Source: Nanobdellota archaeon
Lineage (GTDB): Archaea > Nanobdellota > Nanobdellia > Woesearchaeales > UBA583
Direction of reading: 5' to 3'
Length of the DNA: 48,014 nucleotides
NCBI GenBank assembly: GCA_022565615.1
Contig: JAIUMM010000010.1
Location: 1 to 48,014, forward strand
In this document: piece by piece, positions 22,901 through 30,250 of the stretch
Position numbering within the stretch: position 1 is the stretch's first letter
Layout: every line of letters begins with the position of its first letter
The notes under the pieces: generated by a model
What the model was told of the DNA's origin: nothing
Databases searched by the model: none
Seen by the model: the letters and a program-made list of their open reading frames with translations, nothing else
Made by a program: the position numbers and the translations under genes

Positions 22901-25900
22901 AGAATTGAGTAGAACTAATAAATTCTGAACTATTATCAAGAGATGCATTAACTATAATTTGATGTTCTCCAACTGGAACTTCAAAATGATTTAAAGAAGT
23001 ATTAGTAACATTCCAAGTAAATAAGCAAGAATAATCATTCCATAAATTATCTACTAAATTCTCTTGAGCTTGGGTCGGAGGATTAATAGGTCTTGAATTA
23101 AATTCTGTAGTATTTACATTACAATTACCAATATTTATAATATCATCAGTCATATTGAGATAAAAATTTAAAGTTACATTGTCAACAATTGATTTATCTC
23201 CAGTTTCAATAATAGGAATAAAAGGATTTGCTCCAAAATACATAATATTAGGCTCTCTCATATAATTATCTTGACTTCTAAATACCATATTACCAGGAAT
23301 ATAATTTTGACTAGTTCCAAAATTATATTCTCTATTATTCCCAAATAAATCAATTTCTAATAAATTTGAAGTTAAAAACTCACCAGTTTCAATTCCATCT
23401 TGAGAATTTTGTAAAATTAAATACTCTTCAATTTGATTTTCAATTTTACACTCAACACTATTAACTCCTGCTTGACTCGTATTTTGATAATTTACAGTTA
23501 CAATTCCTTGTGAATTTGTAAATCTTTGAAACACTTCTCCATTTACAGTCACATTAACAGGAACTCCAACAATACTCTGATTTCCATTAGTTCCAATTTT
23601 ACAAGAAATCGGAGCAGTTTCAAAAGGAAGTATAAATTCTGGAACTTCTAACTCCTCAACCCAAATAAATCTAAAAATTTCAATTGTTTGATTAATAGTA
23701 ATTTCAGGATAATAATTTGAAACTAATCTTGCAGTCAAGTTTACTTCTTTATGAAGAGAAGAAGGAATAAACCAAACAAACTCATTTTCTAATTCTGAAG
23801 AAGGAATTTCTGTAATAAAAATTGAAGTATTTCCAATATTAGCTCTATACCTAATTCTATAATCTACATCTTCTAAATTAGGATCCAAACTAGGATTAAG
23901 TGTGTCTCTTAATACATATCTAAGTAAAGCATTTTGACCTGAAATAAAATTATCTGTGAAAAGGGAAGTTAATTCAATACTTAAATTAGCTCCATCATCA
24001 ATAATTCTTAAATTAGTTGAACTAACATCTCCAGTTACAGGAATTCCTGAAAAGTTATAAGGTATTGCTGAAGTATTTCTCATCTCAACTCTAATATCAT
24101 AATCTCCTGCTTGATAGTTATTATCAAATGTAAATTCAAATCCACATCCTCCATTTAAATTAAGAGGAATGTTTGAAGTTTCTAAATTATCATTAACATA
24201 CCAATCACAAACAATATTATTAATTATACTCTGATCAAATGATGAATCTACAACTCTCTCCCCTACTCCTGTAAGTAATGTAACATTATAAACTTCAGAA
24301 GAACTAAGAGTTGATGCATTTCTCAAATGAACACTTGTCCCATTTATTTGACTAACTCTAATTACATCATCTAAATTTAAAAGCAAAGTCCTATTCTGAA
24401 TTACTTCATATAAATTTGAATCAGAAGTTAAAGTAATTTCAATAGTACTTGATGCACCAGAAGAAATAGTATATACTACATTTTTACCTCTAAGAGTTGT
24501 TTGAACTGAATCTGTAAAAATAGTATTTGAATAAGAATTAACTTCATTACCACACAAATCTTCTGCATATGCTTCTAATGGTACACTTTGTCCAGGTAAT
24601 ACATCAAGAGAAGAAACTAAAGGATTTATGTAACTCACATTTAACAACCTTTGCTGAACATATGTACTATTTACTGAGTTTTGAATTAACGTATACTCAG
24701 GTTGAATAGAAGTTGAAATAACAGTTCCAACTACATTTGTACCAAGTGGATTTGAACAAGTTGTAGTGTAGGAAAACACACAGTTGTTTGATTGTCCAAA
24801 TAAAATATCTTCAACTCCTCCATTAATTAATAATTGACAATCTAGAGTATTTTGGTATTCAACTCCTCTTGAATTTATTAAATTAGTATTTATATTAAGC
24901 TGCTCATTTACTAATCTCTGATTTGAATTTAACGTTATTTGAGGAATTAAAATATCTTTAAATGAAATATTTGAAAAATCTTTTTCAAAACCAATATGAT
25001 TTGGAGCTGAAATACTTAAAACTCCTGAAGTAATACCAAGAGTTGAGACAGGTGAATTTTGATAAATACAATTAAACCAACCATCTGAGTGAGAGATTAA
25101 CTCCACACAACTCGCAGCAATATCTCTTGAAAATGTTAAATCAAATTCTAAATTAGAAACTGAATTATTCAAATCATTTAAAACTTGAACTGATAAATTA
25201 AAAGAGTCTGTAAAATCATGTAAATTTGAAATTCTATAAATCTCTTCATTTGAGATATTAGTAGTCAAATTAACATTTAAATAACCACTATACTCAAATA
25301 CAAAATCTCTTTCAAAATCAATATAATCATCTTTAAATAATCTTAATGTTACATTTTTAATTCCAAGACTTCCAGTTGGAGTATATGTTAAAGTTGTTCC
25401 TAAAGAAGATAAAGTACCCGAATTTTGAGCAACTCCATTTTGCAGTAAAATAAAACTAACATCATTAAGAGAATTTTTACCATCAGTAATATTTGAAATA
25501 TTAAAAATTACTTGAGTTGAATAATTTTCAAGAGGTGTTCTAGTAATAATTGAATTTGATTCAACTGAACTATTAAAATTAGCTCTAATCACTGATGAAC
25601 TTAAATTAAATGAATATTCTTGAGTTAAATCTGAAAAATAATTGTTTCTTGAAACCTCAAATGAATAATTATAATCACTAATATTTGAATTAATTTCAGG
25701 AATTAATCTACAAGTGTATACACCTGAACTGTACGAAATTGAACTACATTCTCCAATACTTGAATTAGTAAGTTCAACATTAGCACCACTTACAAAGTTT
25801 GAAAATTCATCTAAAACTCTAATTCTTACATCAAACCCTTCAACTGGATCAATAGTTAAATTATCTTGTGAAATTATCTCTGCATTTAATATACCTCTAA

Positions 25901-28900
25901 CATCAAATGTAAAATCCTCTTGATAAGAATAAGAATCATTTTGTGTTAGATTAAGTCTAAATGTATATGTTCCTAACTGAGTTGATGAATTCACATCAAA
26001 TTGATAAACTAATTGAGTAGAATTTGTTACAATTTCTGACTCTTGTAAAATTGAATTAATAAAAGTTGAATACTCAAAAACTGGATTATTTAAAACTCCT
26101 CCTCGACTATATCTAATATCTGTAACATTAAAAATAAATGAATTTGAATAATTTAAATATGGAACTCTTGTAACAATTCTATTTGAATCTTCAATGTCGG
26201 GAAAAATTTCAAATATTGGTGAAATTTGATCCCTAACAATTATATTAAAATTCTCAGATAATACAGTATTATAATTATTATTATCAACAATTGAAATATT
26301 ATAAGAATAATTACCAGGAATTAAATTTAATTCAAAAATATTAAATCTACATTGAGAAGCAGAATTAGATACAACTGAATCTAAAGTTGAGTTAATATTG
26401 AGAACACAATTTAAATTTGAAAAAATTGAATTATTTGTATAACTATCAGTTAAATTTACAATAATCCTTGAACCAATATCTCTTCTATCAATAATTGAAT
26501 TATTAATATTTTGAATATCTAAAGAAACATTTCTCTTTAGAACTTCGAAGTTTGATACAGAGGATACTTGAATTGGACTTTTTGGAACTCCAAATTCATC
26601 CAGATCTCTAAATTCAAATCTAAATGAATTTAAACCAACAAAATTATTTTGAGTTGAAACATTAAAATTAATATTATAAATAGCTGAATTATTCAAAACC
26701 TCTGTGAATAGAATTTGATTATTTTGTGATTCAACAATTAATCTCACTTCCAAACTATCATTATTTAAATCTTCAAATACAGAATTAATTTCTACCACAT
26801 CTCCCCAAATAATCTCTTCTTGATTCAATACACTTGAATTAATAAATTGTGGCAATTCATTAATATTAGACTCAAATTTAAAATTAAATGAATCATTTAA
26901 ATTCATTGAACTAAGAATAATAAGACTAGAATTAATTTCATTAAGTCCATTTAATCCAACACATACATCAACACTCAAATTAGAATTAATAACATTAGTA
27001 CTAAAATTTGATTCTCCAATCAAACACTGAGAATTTATTGAATAATCTAAAATTACATCTGTACCACTTACACTTCCATTAATTAAATAAACATTATATG
27101 AACTTCTAGAAGGTAAATCAAGTTTGAAATTCACATTCTCAAAAGTTTGATTTGAAATAGAAGAATTTCTAAACACTGTTGCATTAATAATTTGAGTATC
27201 TTGTACTGCCAAACTACTAATATTTAATCCAATTGGTACAATATTAGAAGATAAATCATACCATAAATAATCAGAATTTCTAGGTATAATATTTGATATC
27301 CTAAAACCTTGTCCACAATTACTTATAATTCCTTGAGTATTTATTGAGCCAAGACTAGCTGTTGAACCAGTTGCTAAACATTCAATTCCATTAAAAATAA
27401 ACATCTGACTTGAAGATACAAATGGAGATGATTTTTGAATATTATTAACTCTAATTGGAAGAATTGGAGTTGAGGAATTAGAGCTATTATAAGTAATTTG
27501 TAAAGCTCTATTATAAACCTCTTCACCTGCTTCAACAAAATTAGTTTTTGAATATCTTCCTAGATAATCATTAAAATTAATTTGATTTGAATAATCAATA
27601 TCAAATCTAATATCCAAATTTTCAAATCTAATTCTTCCATTATTTAAACTTGATATATTAACAGGAACTTCACACATTTCATCAACACAAATATTGTCAA
27701 TATAGTTTTGAACTTGAGAATTAAAATTATTAATTGTACTTGTCTCTAAAATTGAGGTTGAATAAAATGAATCTCCATCTATACTTAATTCTAATTCTTC
27801 AATTACATCTAGTGAATAAATTACAATTTCTTCATTGGTAATTAAACTAAGCTGATTAAAATCCAAATCCAATATATTTGAAACTACTCCCATTTCTGCA
27901 AACGGTAAACTAAACTCTGAAATAATAGTAAATTCTGAATCTAAAATCACAATATTATCATTAAATCTATCTAGAATAGCTACATATACATAATTATCAT
28001 TATCAAATGTTCCATAAGATAAATCTAAGATAGGAGAATTTAGTGAATACTCTAAATTACAATCTTCAAAATTACATTCATATAAATCCCCATTTGAAGT
28101 AACTCCTGTATAAGAATTTACTAATCTGTGTTCCAAAGAAACTATCTTTTGAAAATTAATAGGTAATGATGAAATCAAATCTCCTTCTCTTGAATAAACA
28201 TAATTTCCTAAATTAGTTGCAACTACAATCTCATCTCCTTCAAAGTCTGAATAAATATCATCAACAATTATTGAATTAATAGAGCCTGGTAACTGAATAC
28301 TTCTAATTTCATCAAAACTTGAATTAAATATTCTAATAAACCTAGCATCATCTCCAACTACTAATTGAGAATTCATAGGGTCAAAAATAACAAATTCAAC
28401 ATAAAAATCTGAATCTAGTAAATTTGATTTAGAAGTTGAATTATAAGAATTAGATAAATCTTGATTCACTCCAATTAAATTATAATAATTCTCTAAATCA
28501 CAATCAGGACATGTAAAAATTAAGTCTTCTGAGTTAGTTAAATCTTCACATGCAACTTGAACTCCTAAAGTTGAATAAAATAATGATTCAGTATTAAAGG
28601 TTGTTCCTAAATCAAAAGCATTAAAATTACTGTTAATTTGTGAATTAACAAATCTAGAATTAGAAGTATTTACATAACTACCTCCCAAAATAATTGAATT
28701 TTGATTAGAACAATTTTCACATTTTAATATAAGATTTGAGTTAATTAATCCCGTACAACTAATTTGGGTTTCAATAGAGTTGAAATTATCTTCTACTTCT
28801 ACAAAAGATACACCAACACTTGAAGTCGAATTAATCAAATTATAATAATTTTGTGAATCACAATCAGGACAATCATAAGAAAAACTACTCTCATCATTTA

Positions 28901-29522
28901 AAACAGAACAAGATACTGGAGTTTTAATCCTATCATATAAAAAACTAGTATTAGAGCTAACAGAAATAAATGGCTGTGAAGAGTCAGAAATTAAATTATA
29001 ATTAGACTCATTATCACAATTAACACATTCAAAAATAATTTCATCAATTCCATTTAAATCAGAACATGCTATTTCTTGTGTAATGTATGAATAATCTAAG
29101 ATTTTATCTGCTACAAGTTTAATATTATAATCAAAAGGCAAATTTTGAAATGAAGCTACTACTGATTCTCGGTATGCACTATTTCCTTGAGTAGAATTAT
29201 CAGCTTCAATCAAATAATAATTATTTTCATCACATCCAGAACAAGTTACTTGGACATTATTAGTTGAAGTTAGAGCATAACATGAAACTGGCTTTTGTAT
29301 CCATTCATACTCATCACTATCACAATTTGCTGTAACATCATCTGAATCTATAATTGCTCCCCCTCCATTTAAAAGACTAAGTAAAGCATTTCCAGGATTT
29401 CCTGACTTACATATAGAAACCTCAATAAAACACTCCTGAGCATTTAAATTACTTGGAATATCTAAATTTGCAAAATTAAATCTAGATACAGATGAACTCC
29501 CAACTCTTCTTTGATTAGTCAA
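13245..29522 (-). CDS. middle part of giant surface protein (CxxC repeats, DUF2341, LamG, fibrinogen-like, Gly-rich, GLUG and Ig-like domains)
   Basis: This is 5,425 codons ending in TAG. The first usable start after the upstream TAA is a TTG at 29520-29522 with no Shine-Dalgarno and no signal peptide. The codons between the TAA (29556) and this TTG are also open in the same frame. Module order: five CxxC repeats, a propeller-like segment, long Asn/Ser-rich beta repeats, two DUF2341-like units, several LamG-like (concanavalin fold) domains, a fibrinogen-C-terminal-like domain, lectin-like repeats, a Gly-rich domain with an embedded LamG, GLUG repeats, an unrecognised segment, then VDNTPP Ig-like units. 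All are typical of secreted adhesins. Alone, this piece would have neither export signal nor anchor, so I infer it is made only as part of the larger protein. The frame is secure; separate expression is unlikely. Confidence 0.85.
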   Translation of the reverse strand: MTNQRRVGSSSVSRFNFANLDIPSNLNAQECFIEVSICKSGNPGNALLSLLNGGGAIIDSDDVTANCDSDEYEWIQKPVSCYALTSTNNVQVTCSGCDENNYYLIEADNSTQGNSAYRESVVASFQNLPFDYNIKLVADKILDYSYITQEIACSDLNGIDEIIFECVNCDNESNYNLISDSSQPFISVSSNTSFLYDRIKTPVSCSVLNDESSFSYDCPDCDSQNYYNLINSTSSVGVSFVEVEDNFNSIETQISCTGLINSNLILKCENCSNQNSIILGGSYVNTSNSRFVNSQINSNFNAFDLGTTFNTESLFYSTLGVQVACEDLTNSEDLIFTCPDCDLENYYNLIGVNQDLSNSYNSTSKSNLLDSDFYVEFVIFDPMNSQLVVGDDARFIRIFNSSFDEIRSIQLPGSINSIIVDDIYSDFEGDEIVVATNLGNYVYSREGDLISSLPINFQKIVSLEHRLVNSYTGVTSNGDLYECNFEDCNLEYSLNSPILDLSYGTFDNDNYVYVAILDRFNDNIVILDSEFTIISEFSLPFAEMGVVSNILDLDFNQLSLITNEEIVIYSLDVIEELELSIDGDSFYSTSILETSTINNFNSQVQNYIDNICVDEMCEVPVNISSLNNGRIRFENLDIRFDIDYSNQINFNDYLGRYSKTNFVEAGEEVYNRALQITYNSSNSSTPILPIRVNNIQKSSPFVSSSQMFIFNGIECLATGSTASLGSINTQGIISNCGQGFRISNIIPRNSDYLWYDLSSNIVPIGLNISSLAVQDTQIINATVFRNSSISNQTFENVNFKLDLPSRSSYNVYLINGSVSGTDVILDYSINSQCLIGESNFSTNVINSNLSVDVCVGLNGLNEINSSLIILSSMNLNDSFNFKFESNINELPQFINSSVLNQEEIIWGDVVEINSVFEDLNNDSLEVRLIVESQNNQILFTEVLNNSAIYNINFNVSTQNNFVGLNSFRFEFRDLDEFGVPKSPIQVSSVSNFEVLKRNVSLDIQNINNSIIDRRDIGSRIIVNLTDSYTNNSIFSNLNCVLNINSTLDSVVSNSASQCRFNIFELNLIPGNYSYNISIVDNNNYNTVLSENFNIIVRDQISPIFEIFPDIEDSNRIVTRVPYLNYSNSFIFNVTDIRYSRGGVLNNPVFEYSTFINSILQESEIVTNSTQLVYQFDVNSSTQLGTYTFRLNLTQNDSYSYQEDFTFDVRGILNAEIISQDNLTIDPVEGFDVRIRVLDEFSNFVSGANVELTNSSIGECSSISYSSGVYTCRLIPEINSNISDYNYSFEVSRNNYFSDLTQEYSFNLSSSVIRANFNSSVESNSIITRTPLENYSTQVIFNISNITDGKNSLNDVSFILLQNGVAQNSGTLSSLGTTLTYTPTGSLGIKNVTLRLFKDDYIDFERDFVFEYSGYLNVNLTTNISNEEIYRISNLHDFTDSFNLSVQVLNDLNNSVSNLEFDLTFSRDIAASCVELISHSDGWFNCIYQNSPVSTLGITSGVLSISAPNHIGFEKDFSNISFKDILIPQITLNSNQRLVNEQLNINTNLINSRGVEYQNTLDCQLLINGGVEDILFGQSNNCVFSYTTTCSNPLGTNVVGTVISTSIQPEYTLIQNSVNSTYVQQRLLNVSYINPLVSSLDVLPGQSVPLEAYAEDLCGNEVNSYSNTIFTDSVQTTLRGKNVVYTISSGASSTIEITLTSDSNLYEVIQNRTLLLNLDDVIRVSQINGTSVHLRNASTLSSSEVYNVTLLTGVGERVVDSSFDQSIINNIVCDWYVNDNLETSNIPLNLNGGCGFEFTFDNNYQAGDYDIRVEMRNTSAIPYNFSGIPVTGDVSSTNLRIIDDGANLSIELTSLFTDNFISGQNALLRYVLRDTLNPSLDPNLEDVDYRIRYRANIGNTSIFITEIPSSELENEFVWFIPSSLHKEVNLTARLVSNYYPEITINQTIEIFRFIWVEELEVPEFILPFETAPISCKIGTNGNQSIVGVPVNVTVNGEVFQRFTNSQGIVTVNYQNTSQAGVNSVECKIENQIEEYLILQNSQDGIETGEFLTSNLLEIDLFGNNREYNFGTSQNYIPGNMVFRSQDNYMREPNIMYFGANPFIPIIETGDKSIVDNVTLNFYLNMTDDIINIGNCNVNTTEFNSRPINPPTQAQENLVDNLWNDYSCLFTWNVTNTSLNHFEVPVGEHQIIVNASLDNSSEFISSTQFFNVTIMGLLYTEILAPIEGGIVYTDDENYIVQVLVLDDLGNPVGDGISVEIAHIWRDTREWQNIIQTLTEPVDLDLIGAIIDNLEWKEGYEYRVEMRVNELLSSNVTNGWVSLTLNTSDLISQNKLDETCFDLAIVDENHIDLEHTVFNCNSNESTVTFNVELSSLEEKTVFMYYSNDGTLSNEEVDLSGVLEGFNFRREVQISRPSNSVYDGKWIEIQLDTQELISQGRMSESCEDIRITDLNNRILTHDIVACDTTYTKIFVDVRLDAGVTQNIYLYYGATSNQLGRGMRFKDDRVYLPTEFFEPNRNFEHISAHTWIYWNGDIQGQTSGIWGVSGLLNGSEEGGQTHWEITNAGFRLRLNELQFVAPIKPPVNQWSHVAFTYNNDTNQTKLFIDGEVVYIHNENFGNLSTFRESHTIGDSHRILRPFNGFISDFELFNRTLNEYEISNLSSNLDISDTSGLVGSWELKEGSGNTVFDSSGNENHGTIQRGTSLTNSIWYDDFCNDSSSNYIDTTHRDRGGSSQFVFDSSNCRITSGTSNNDMTIHVNPSLLNYTGSSMLVRSRYLGTNDNDFSGLMIYDESNDVWWIAGITNDAYTNGIRVFNGSGGININSNEFVPVASGANLDVTQAYIFELEYSNSVLKFYVDGELHSEYEVDISPSSGGVVSFSQSPPAIFSDLEIIVEETNNVWSSGLERYTPPRTTYLEFDGSSYVEMSSQDGLPQGSSSRTVSAWAFVNKDLPITGSDTYNHILHYGNSSVNQAFGISLREQGITEHSWSNPRNSVGNYNLREWTHFTISYDEISNTKTYYVNGIEVGTIDDQPILDTELEFLRIGTRGGSPTGYFNGFIDDVQIYNRVLSEQEILNVMYNSNQLSGNVGHWRLNEGSGQSTLDTSGNNNHGLILGANWVGSSTQNEFVTLGLNENNAGYSCKEIKTLNPSAQSGVYWINPTQSQPFEVYCDMVTDGGGWTLIWKNYGGPGSDGNSLSDKQLFATQNSSVVIPFEESGEFNSHKNVEAWNYFISSNHGQWLKTVRDYDPLGNLIEQQETSSSIAGREIDGYTPHEWILNFTSTSMGEILNNIPSNQSCYQLSGDVSATLFQQGTSINMGKTNRIIYRTTPVSSIGFANEGETVDSCGQTSDNLMLDWHTRHVISYRFNNPSDALRCQFSCWGGTDETKEAVWAFREGYTRYSTLPQDTTPSFFRFDGTNEIEFEDFYNPSSPNPIFLGTSPSTSNNFNEDSSYSIWVMPHELNGGRIITDNNRNEGQIRIFEDRIQTSWSSGNVIDYFTNVSKNKWYHLMMTHERVDEDDLYYFNFYVNGELVGSSSRLISTSASSYGPDNMMRLGSDFTGLIDEVKIFDIVLDNKEVRDLYLRKQFLEPVAWYTFDESSGTSVFDKSGNGHDGEIVGDELWEGDFRYEVGTIVSQGAQWQTIQFTQPFINPVVIGAVNSVHDSSNPGLIVEVRNVNFNSAEIRVCQLLGTNDACSAVRSPEVVGFIVVDKDNIDQIQGIDAGVVEASGSFQETPSIVTFNETFTQPPLVFTTIQSQNFQSPTKGRISEDGVSATQFSGGLCAQNISNQDNCREDIQETLGWIAIDRDFNPFYHYNERGVQVTENDVWEDITFNSTFNTIPVVFTHRQTDRGSEEPELDEATNITREGFRMRICEIDTFPNECDSHAEGNSSWFAIEPTRPAIVQGGYVVEQFTNEGYNLFRVPRGVEEIDVLLVGGGGSGGATLQRHKGGGGGAGGLVFVPNLEVKNNQVFDVRVGQGGESVESLVAADRTRGVDGQSTYFGNIVALGGGGGSYGPQGVGSGGSGGGGHYIGSGSTASPSLAGYGLQPIVSTKQNFFQFDRNLKSYIEVPHSPELAITEDITISTWVYIEDIEESQWVRIVGKGNSSHRNYGLWYRVEENMLLFQQYNGSGTSTNQMSVRPNLTESGVQLDSWAHITAVKEGSNRKIYVNGLFVLETQTNGTPLTSDAPLTIGFSPEIAQVSPATHKPHKGFILNVQIYDRALSQEEIVDVMFGDTKSNLVGHWMINEGNGTQILDLSGNNNHGEIINGGKWINLPQMYGFGNDGATNVGSLGDTNVYGVGGGGAGTVGRNNQVTPANGEINGGRFSGGDGLSQIVIGGTTYILSNRFGLSFGEVVGTNVWFAGGGGGGENGEGPEFYGAGGIGGGGRGAYKNENGNNLTIWGNGSTKGEDGLINTGGGGGGARGGESGQGGSGIVLVRYQQPTSTFTSVIQTPPQVNIGQETSVAKRFEYIRSCEGLQNINNNLSNNYKLVSDIDCSQTTTWNSGEGFIPLGSLSEPFEGEFNGNGFTIDNLYINRNQNSQGLFGATTQATIIRNVAIENAQISSSQNGIGILGGSLNSVGLIQNIYVQGEVTGNNNVGGLIGELNSGSIRNVHSNVDVSGSQRVGGLIGLVEESTIDSSYSISQVSGSSSEGGFVGSSSSSIITNSFWNVNTDTLSTSSGDNNFGATGKTTLELQNINTFTNTATNGLVTSWNLVTQNDWNNEIWTISTSNYPRLESLARTLQLEIDVDYSIVQDEEIDKASVLVFGGIYGFEWDVLDRHFGNDLSYRNGGYREIRAKAYGDFYADDMLLTQFRPNNQVFDRGGHRGFNQSVDNNGRPFRTHIDNTRPAWHHPMKVEMVVPDQSVVQVDNETNTIEIECEPSRTYDNRVPNNYGSITLRCEGDFCLETEMVTSFDESNRRATFEYYFGNDTSYLPQEFTFVCEIGNYTRGGSYTGVRKIAIEETFNKTVLVSETLGIGPGFGDPEAAPTLSNPTCYETRDIVNWDGAGSNPGSDRYCCVPSVNVGYGSGAEVTTSLFTIPDASMTGNMFEIAPGLFVAGQPGALECVNFQNAASDNLDVYMFAQNQFGVESEVIDFKTRLDDTPINPGTCDVISGPSGSDWFAVGDIIPITIQTQHPRRSFSSNSEEFLEVVFSNDSQGNIATSSGSTNSFTWNLNIVANEDGFTEFFARDWGRNYYGSSQTAGPPVSCGDISYNVDTEPPEIQSVGLIPNLTTSNPPFTGDDCSLLLGCGVEDGIIEFSWSVSDNHIIDRIWIARGTNPSNSLGGDCDVSGINSASGSTVVGDCTYEVQETQGAQTYTIFARDSTGNINDGTSIILQVDNTPPTIGTLSSTTLIASPGQIINISTNSIIDSGPASFDPSSSIGGVWLEKHSIATPIVKCEESEVIIEGSTYICEFEVGLQEGNI
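15400..16140 (-). other. GLUG-repeat beta-solenoid segment
   Basis: The segment opens with a FNGNGFTIDNLYINR turn, followed by repeats of the form GLFG, IGILGG, VGGLIGEL, VGGLIGLV and GGFVGSS, each followed by strands such as IRNVHSNVDVSG. This is the GLUG pattern of adhesins and IgA-peptidase-like surface proteins, probably a right-handed beta-helix. It lies directly after the Gly-rich domain. Confidence 0.75.
16190..17740 (-). other. Gly-rich domain with a LamG domain inserted in it
   Basis: Two Gly-rich halves (with GGGGSGGATLQRHKGGGGG near 17700 and GGGGGGENGEGPEFYGAGG near 16400) flank a complete LamG-like domain at about 16700-17380. The LamG includes ITISTWVYIED, KIYVNGLFVLE, VQIYDRALSQEEI and LVGHWMINEGNG...GNNNHGEI. 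The second half ends in GQGGSGIVLVRYQ, the usual end of this Gly-rich family. The LamG therefore appears nested within a loop of the Gly-rich fold. Confidence 0.7.
17840..18650 (-). other. repeats resembling H-type lectin-like beta units
   Basis: About three units have the pattern W-x-x-I-x-F-x-x-x-F-x-x-P-V-V followed by a Cys-containing strand and a W/V-FIVVD or GWIAIDR ending: WQTIQFTQPFINPVVIG (near 18600), FNETFTQPPLVFTTI (near 18290) and WEDITFNSTFNTIPVVFTH (near 18030). The strand pattern recalls H-type (discoidin/snail agglutinin) lectin folds, which bind sugars. The assignment is by pattern only. Confidence 0.45.
18660..19290 (-). other. LamG-like (concanavalin-fold) domain
   Basis: It contains FRFDGTNEIEFEDF, SYSIWVMPHELNGG, KWYHLMMTHERV, FYVNGELVGSS and LIDEVKIFDIVL, then VAWYTFDESSGTSVFDKSGN. 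This is the standard order of a LamG_3-type jelly roll with its trailing 'D.SGN..G' turn. The domain probably binds a glycan or another surface ligand. Confidence 0.75.
19330..20120 (-). other. fibrinogen C-terminal-like domain
   Basis: It opens with SCKEIKTLNPSAQSGVYWI, then FEVYCDMVTDGGGWTLIWK, which is the classic start of fibrinogen-related domains (C-x-YW..P..... CDM.TDGGGWT). Further Cys residues and the aromatic strand WHTRHVISYRF follow. Fibrinogen-related domains bind acetylated sugars or proteins in animals; in microbes they appear in surface adhesins. Confidence 0.7.
20170..20810 (-). other. LamG-like domain
   Basis: YLEFDGSSYVEMSSQDGLP, TVSAWAFVNK, EWTHFTISYD, YYVNGIEVGT, FIDDVQIYNRVLSEQEI and GHWRLNEGSGQSTLDTSGN follow the LamG order. 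The trailing GNNNHG turn is shared with the copy inside the Gly-rich domain, so these are related copies. Confidence 0.75.
21420..22590 (-). other. two DUF2341-like units followed by a LamG-like domain
   Basis: Two similar units (LNTSDLISQNKLDETCFDLA, near 22510-22560, and LDTQELISQGRMSESCEDIR, near 22190-22240) each continue to a V-F/I-x-YY strand, the DUF2341 pattern found beside LamG domains in archaeal and bacterial surface proteins. A LamG follows: HTWIYWNGDIQG, WSHVAFTYNND, LFIDGEVVYI, FISDFELFNRTLNEYEI and LVGSWELKEGSGN. A further concanavalin-like segment with FYVDGELHSEYEV (near 20930) probably follows at 20840-21420. Confidence 0.7.
27770..28420 (-). other. beta-propeller-like segment
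   Basis: Short blades alternate between strand pairs and Asp-rich turns: SQLVVGDDARFIRIFNSSF, DFEGDEIVVATNLGNYVYS, NYVYVAILDRFNDNIVILDS and EEIVIYSLDVI. This resembles FG-GAP/WD-like propellers. Similar text appears upstream (DEDEIIVATNGRIFSLNS, near 30570-30630) and in the C-terminal piece near 4000-4700. Confidence 0.5.
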
Positions 29523-30250
29523 AGTTACAGAACTATTGAAATCATTTTTTTTAAATTATAATAATTCCTCAGTTAAAATTTGTGAATTATTAATTGAATA
29601 TTGAGTTTCATTCAAATAAAAAGTTAAGTTATTATCATTACTACCTCTAAAATTTAAACCAAAATTAATTTCACAAGTAAGAGCTGATATCTCACTTGGT
29701 AGTTCCAAGTATGATAAATCAAAACTCAAATTTGAACTATTATTACATCCAATACAAGAACTATTCTGAGCAACTATATTTTCAAAATTTTTAAAAAATA
29801 ATTCATTTTGAGAACTAACTTGAGAAGTTTCAACTAAATATGTCTCTTGTCCTAAATTTAAAAATAGATTATTATCATTATTCCCAACAAATTGTAAATT
29901 TGATTCAATAAAGCATAAATTATTAACACTATCTAACACAGAGTATGAATAAGAGTGATTATAACTTGTAGAACTATCAATAGGTATAAAATTAGATACT
30001 AAATCTTCATCAAAAGAACTTGTTCTTAATTCTGTGTACTCACTAGTTATTTCAGATCTATTTATATAATATTGAATTCCATCTAATTCATAATATAATT
30101 CTATACTTGAGATATTATCTCCTGAGAATAAAAAATTATTTGAAATTGAACATACTTCAAAGTTTTCAACAGAATTGGGAATACCTAAACTTCCCAAATC
30201 AAATTCAACTTCAGAATTATTCTCACAACCTAAGCAAAAAATATTGTCTA
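28480..30250 (-). repeat. CxxC repeat array spanning the TAA stop
   Basis: Seven CxxC motifs recur with similar flanks: FCLGCENN (near 30230) and SCIGCNNSS (near 29750) before the TAA, then CSGCDENNYYLI (29235), CVNCDNESNYNLI (29015), CPDCDSQNYYNLI (28865), CENCSNQNSIIL (28715) and CPDCDLENYYNLI (28500) after it. The spacing between the last five is about 150-215 bases. The array crosses the stop at 29556 without a phase change. The cysteines could form disulfides or bind metal. Confidence 0.7.

Noticed and set aside
29520-29522. TTG as a true start of a separate 5,425-residue protein
   Set aside because: There is no Shine-Dalgarno, no TATA box at the right distance and no signal peptide, and the frame is open upstream to the TAA within the same repeat.
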